Shown piece by piece: positions 63,818 to 64,000 of a stretch of 64,000 nt of DNA. The stretch covers positions 1-64,000 of the forward strand of contig JAKSRG010000002.1 in the NCBI GenBank assembly GCA_024403735.1, written 5' to 3'. Within the stretch, counting starts at the first letter, position 1, and each line of letters begins with the position of its first letter. A model generated the notes under the pieces. That model was not told the origin of the DNA. It searched no databases and worked only from the letters and a program-made list of their open reading frames with translations. The DNA comes from Clostridia bacterium (GTDB lineage Bacteria > Bacillota > Clostridia > Saccharofermentanales > Saccharofermentanaceae). Both the position numbers and the translations under genes were made by a program.

Positions 63818-64000
63818 GATTGCCTGAAGAATTTATTAATAGAATGAATAGCTTTTTTGAAACTTCTGGAGTAAGTTCAGAGGGTTTTTTCGAGAGCTTT
63901 GATAATGAGCCATTGAAGGGTATTAGAATTAACAGAATGAAGACTTCTGAAGAAAAGTATTCAGATGTTCTTAATGCTCTTGGAATTGATAACACACCAG
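63814..64000 (+). CDS. rRNA cytosine-C5 methyltransferase, N-terminal part (RsmF/RsmB-like, cut by window edge)
   Basis: The last 62 codons open with MRLPEEFINRMNSFF and continue with FDNEPLKGIRINRMK, then end at the window edge. The LPEEF start and the 'P.KGIRIN..K' stretch are the N-terminal signature of NOL1/NOP2/Sun methyltransferases such as RsmF, which methylate 16S rRNA cytosines. The catalytic part lies outside the window. The ATG overlaps the M3 peptidase stop, showing translational coupling. Confidence 0.75.
   Translation, partial: MRLPEEFINRMNSFFETSGVSSEGFFESFDNEPLKGIRINRMKTSEEKYSDVLNALGIDNTP

Noticed and set aside
1..64000. CRISPR array, prophage or rRNA operon
   Set aside because: No regularly spaced repeats, no phage structural or integrase genes and no rRNA sequence were seen.

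Overview
The window reads as chromosome from a low-GC, Gram-positive anaerobe of the class Clostridia, probably a gut or rumen Lachnospiraceae/Oscillospiraceae-type organism. The grounds are AT-rich coding sequence, clean AGGAGG-type ribosome binding sites, a T-box riboswitch, a ferredoxin-domain aldo/keto reductase, a DUF6472 small protein, a diaminopimelate dehydrogenase beside a lysA, and a diverged topoisomerase subunit pair. Almost all of it is housekeeping sequence. The only mobile-element trace is a broken IS30-type transposase start at the left edge. I see no CRISPR array, rRNA operon or prophage.

Layout. 1-364: IS30 remnant and an AT-rich gap. 365-7387: DNA repair run sbcD-sbcC-recD2-comF. 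7465-8580: ferredoxin-type aldo/keto reductase (minus). 8748-12792: cell-surface run of a DUF4214/NodB deacetylase, an LTA-synthase-like protein and a DUF2809 protein. 12869-17338: ddh, a lipase-like Mbeg1 protein, a cytidylate-kinase-like protein and a MATE exporter. 17339-19870: a possible small RNA, a 56-residue CxxC protein, then a T-box leader controlling a sodium:solute symporter. 19963-23259: a flavoprotein and an ABC-F ATPase. 23356-30003: leuCDB followed directly by a diverged ppx and by ppk1. 30032-33863: galM, a citrate synthase with a strong promoter, and a (p)ppGpp-synthetase-like protein. 33936-40884: tRNA-Glu, uvrA, a zinc-ribbon ClpC-type ATPase and argJ. 41036-43656: two tRNA clusters (His-Gln-Lys and Gly-Arg) around an SDR, a GNAT and an SH3 lipoprotein. 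43842-53321: parE/parC-like pair, a decayed membrane deacetylase, a PH-domain protein, a sirtuin with a lysine-rich tail and a membrane-bound MutS homologue. 53363-54613: lysA. 54694-59180: a four-gene phospho-signalling operon. 59267-64000: a MraY/WecA-like transferase, argS, an M3 peptidase and the start of an rsmF-like gene.

How the genes fit together. SbcCD, RecD2 and UvrA cover double-strand-break and excision repair. Ddh and LysA are the last two steps of lysine synthesis by the dehydrogenase route. LeuCDB covers the middle of leucine synthesis, and ArgJ recycles the acetyl group in arginine synthesis. Ppk1 and the Ppx-like protein form a polyphosphate pair, and with the RelA-type protein they suggest stress or stringent control.

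The strongest candidate for an under-described system is the operon at 54694-59180. It encodes a eukaryotic-type kinase, a TerY-like von Willebrand A protein and a PP2C phosphatase with a C-terminal membrane anchor: the 'TerY-P triad' architecture (compare E. coli YegI/YegL/YegK). Tightly attached to it is a fourth gene for an unrecognised coiled-coil, acidic-tailed protein that could be its scaffold or substrate.
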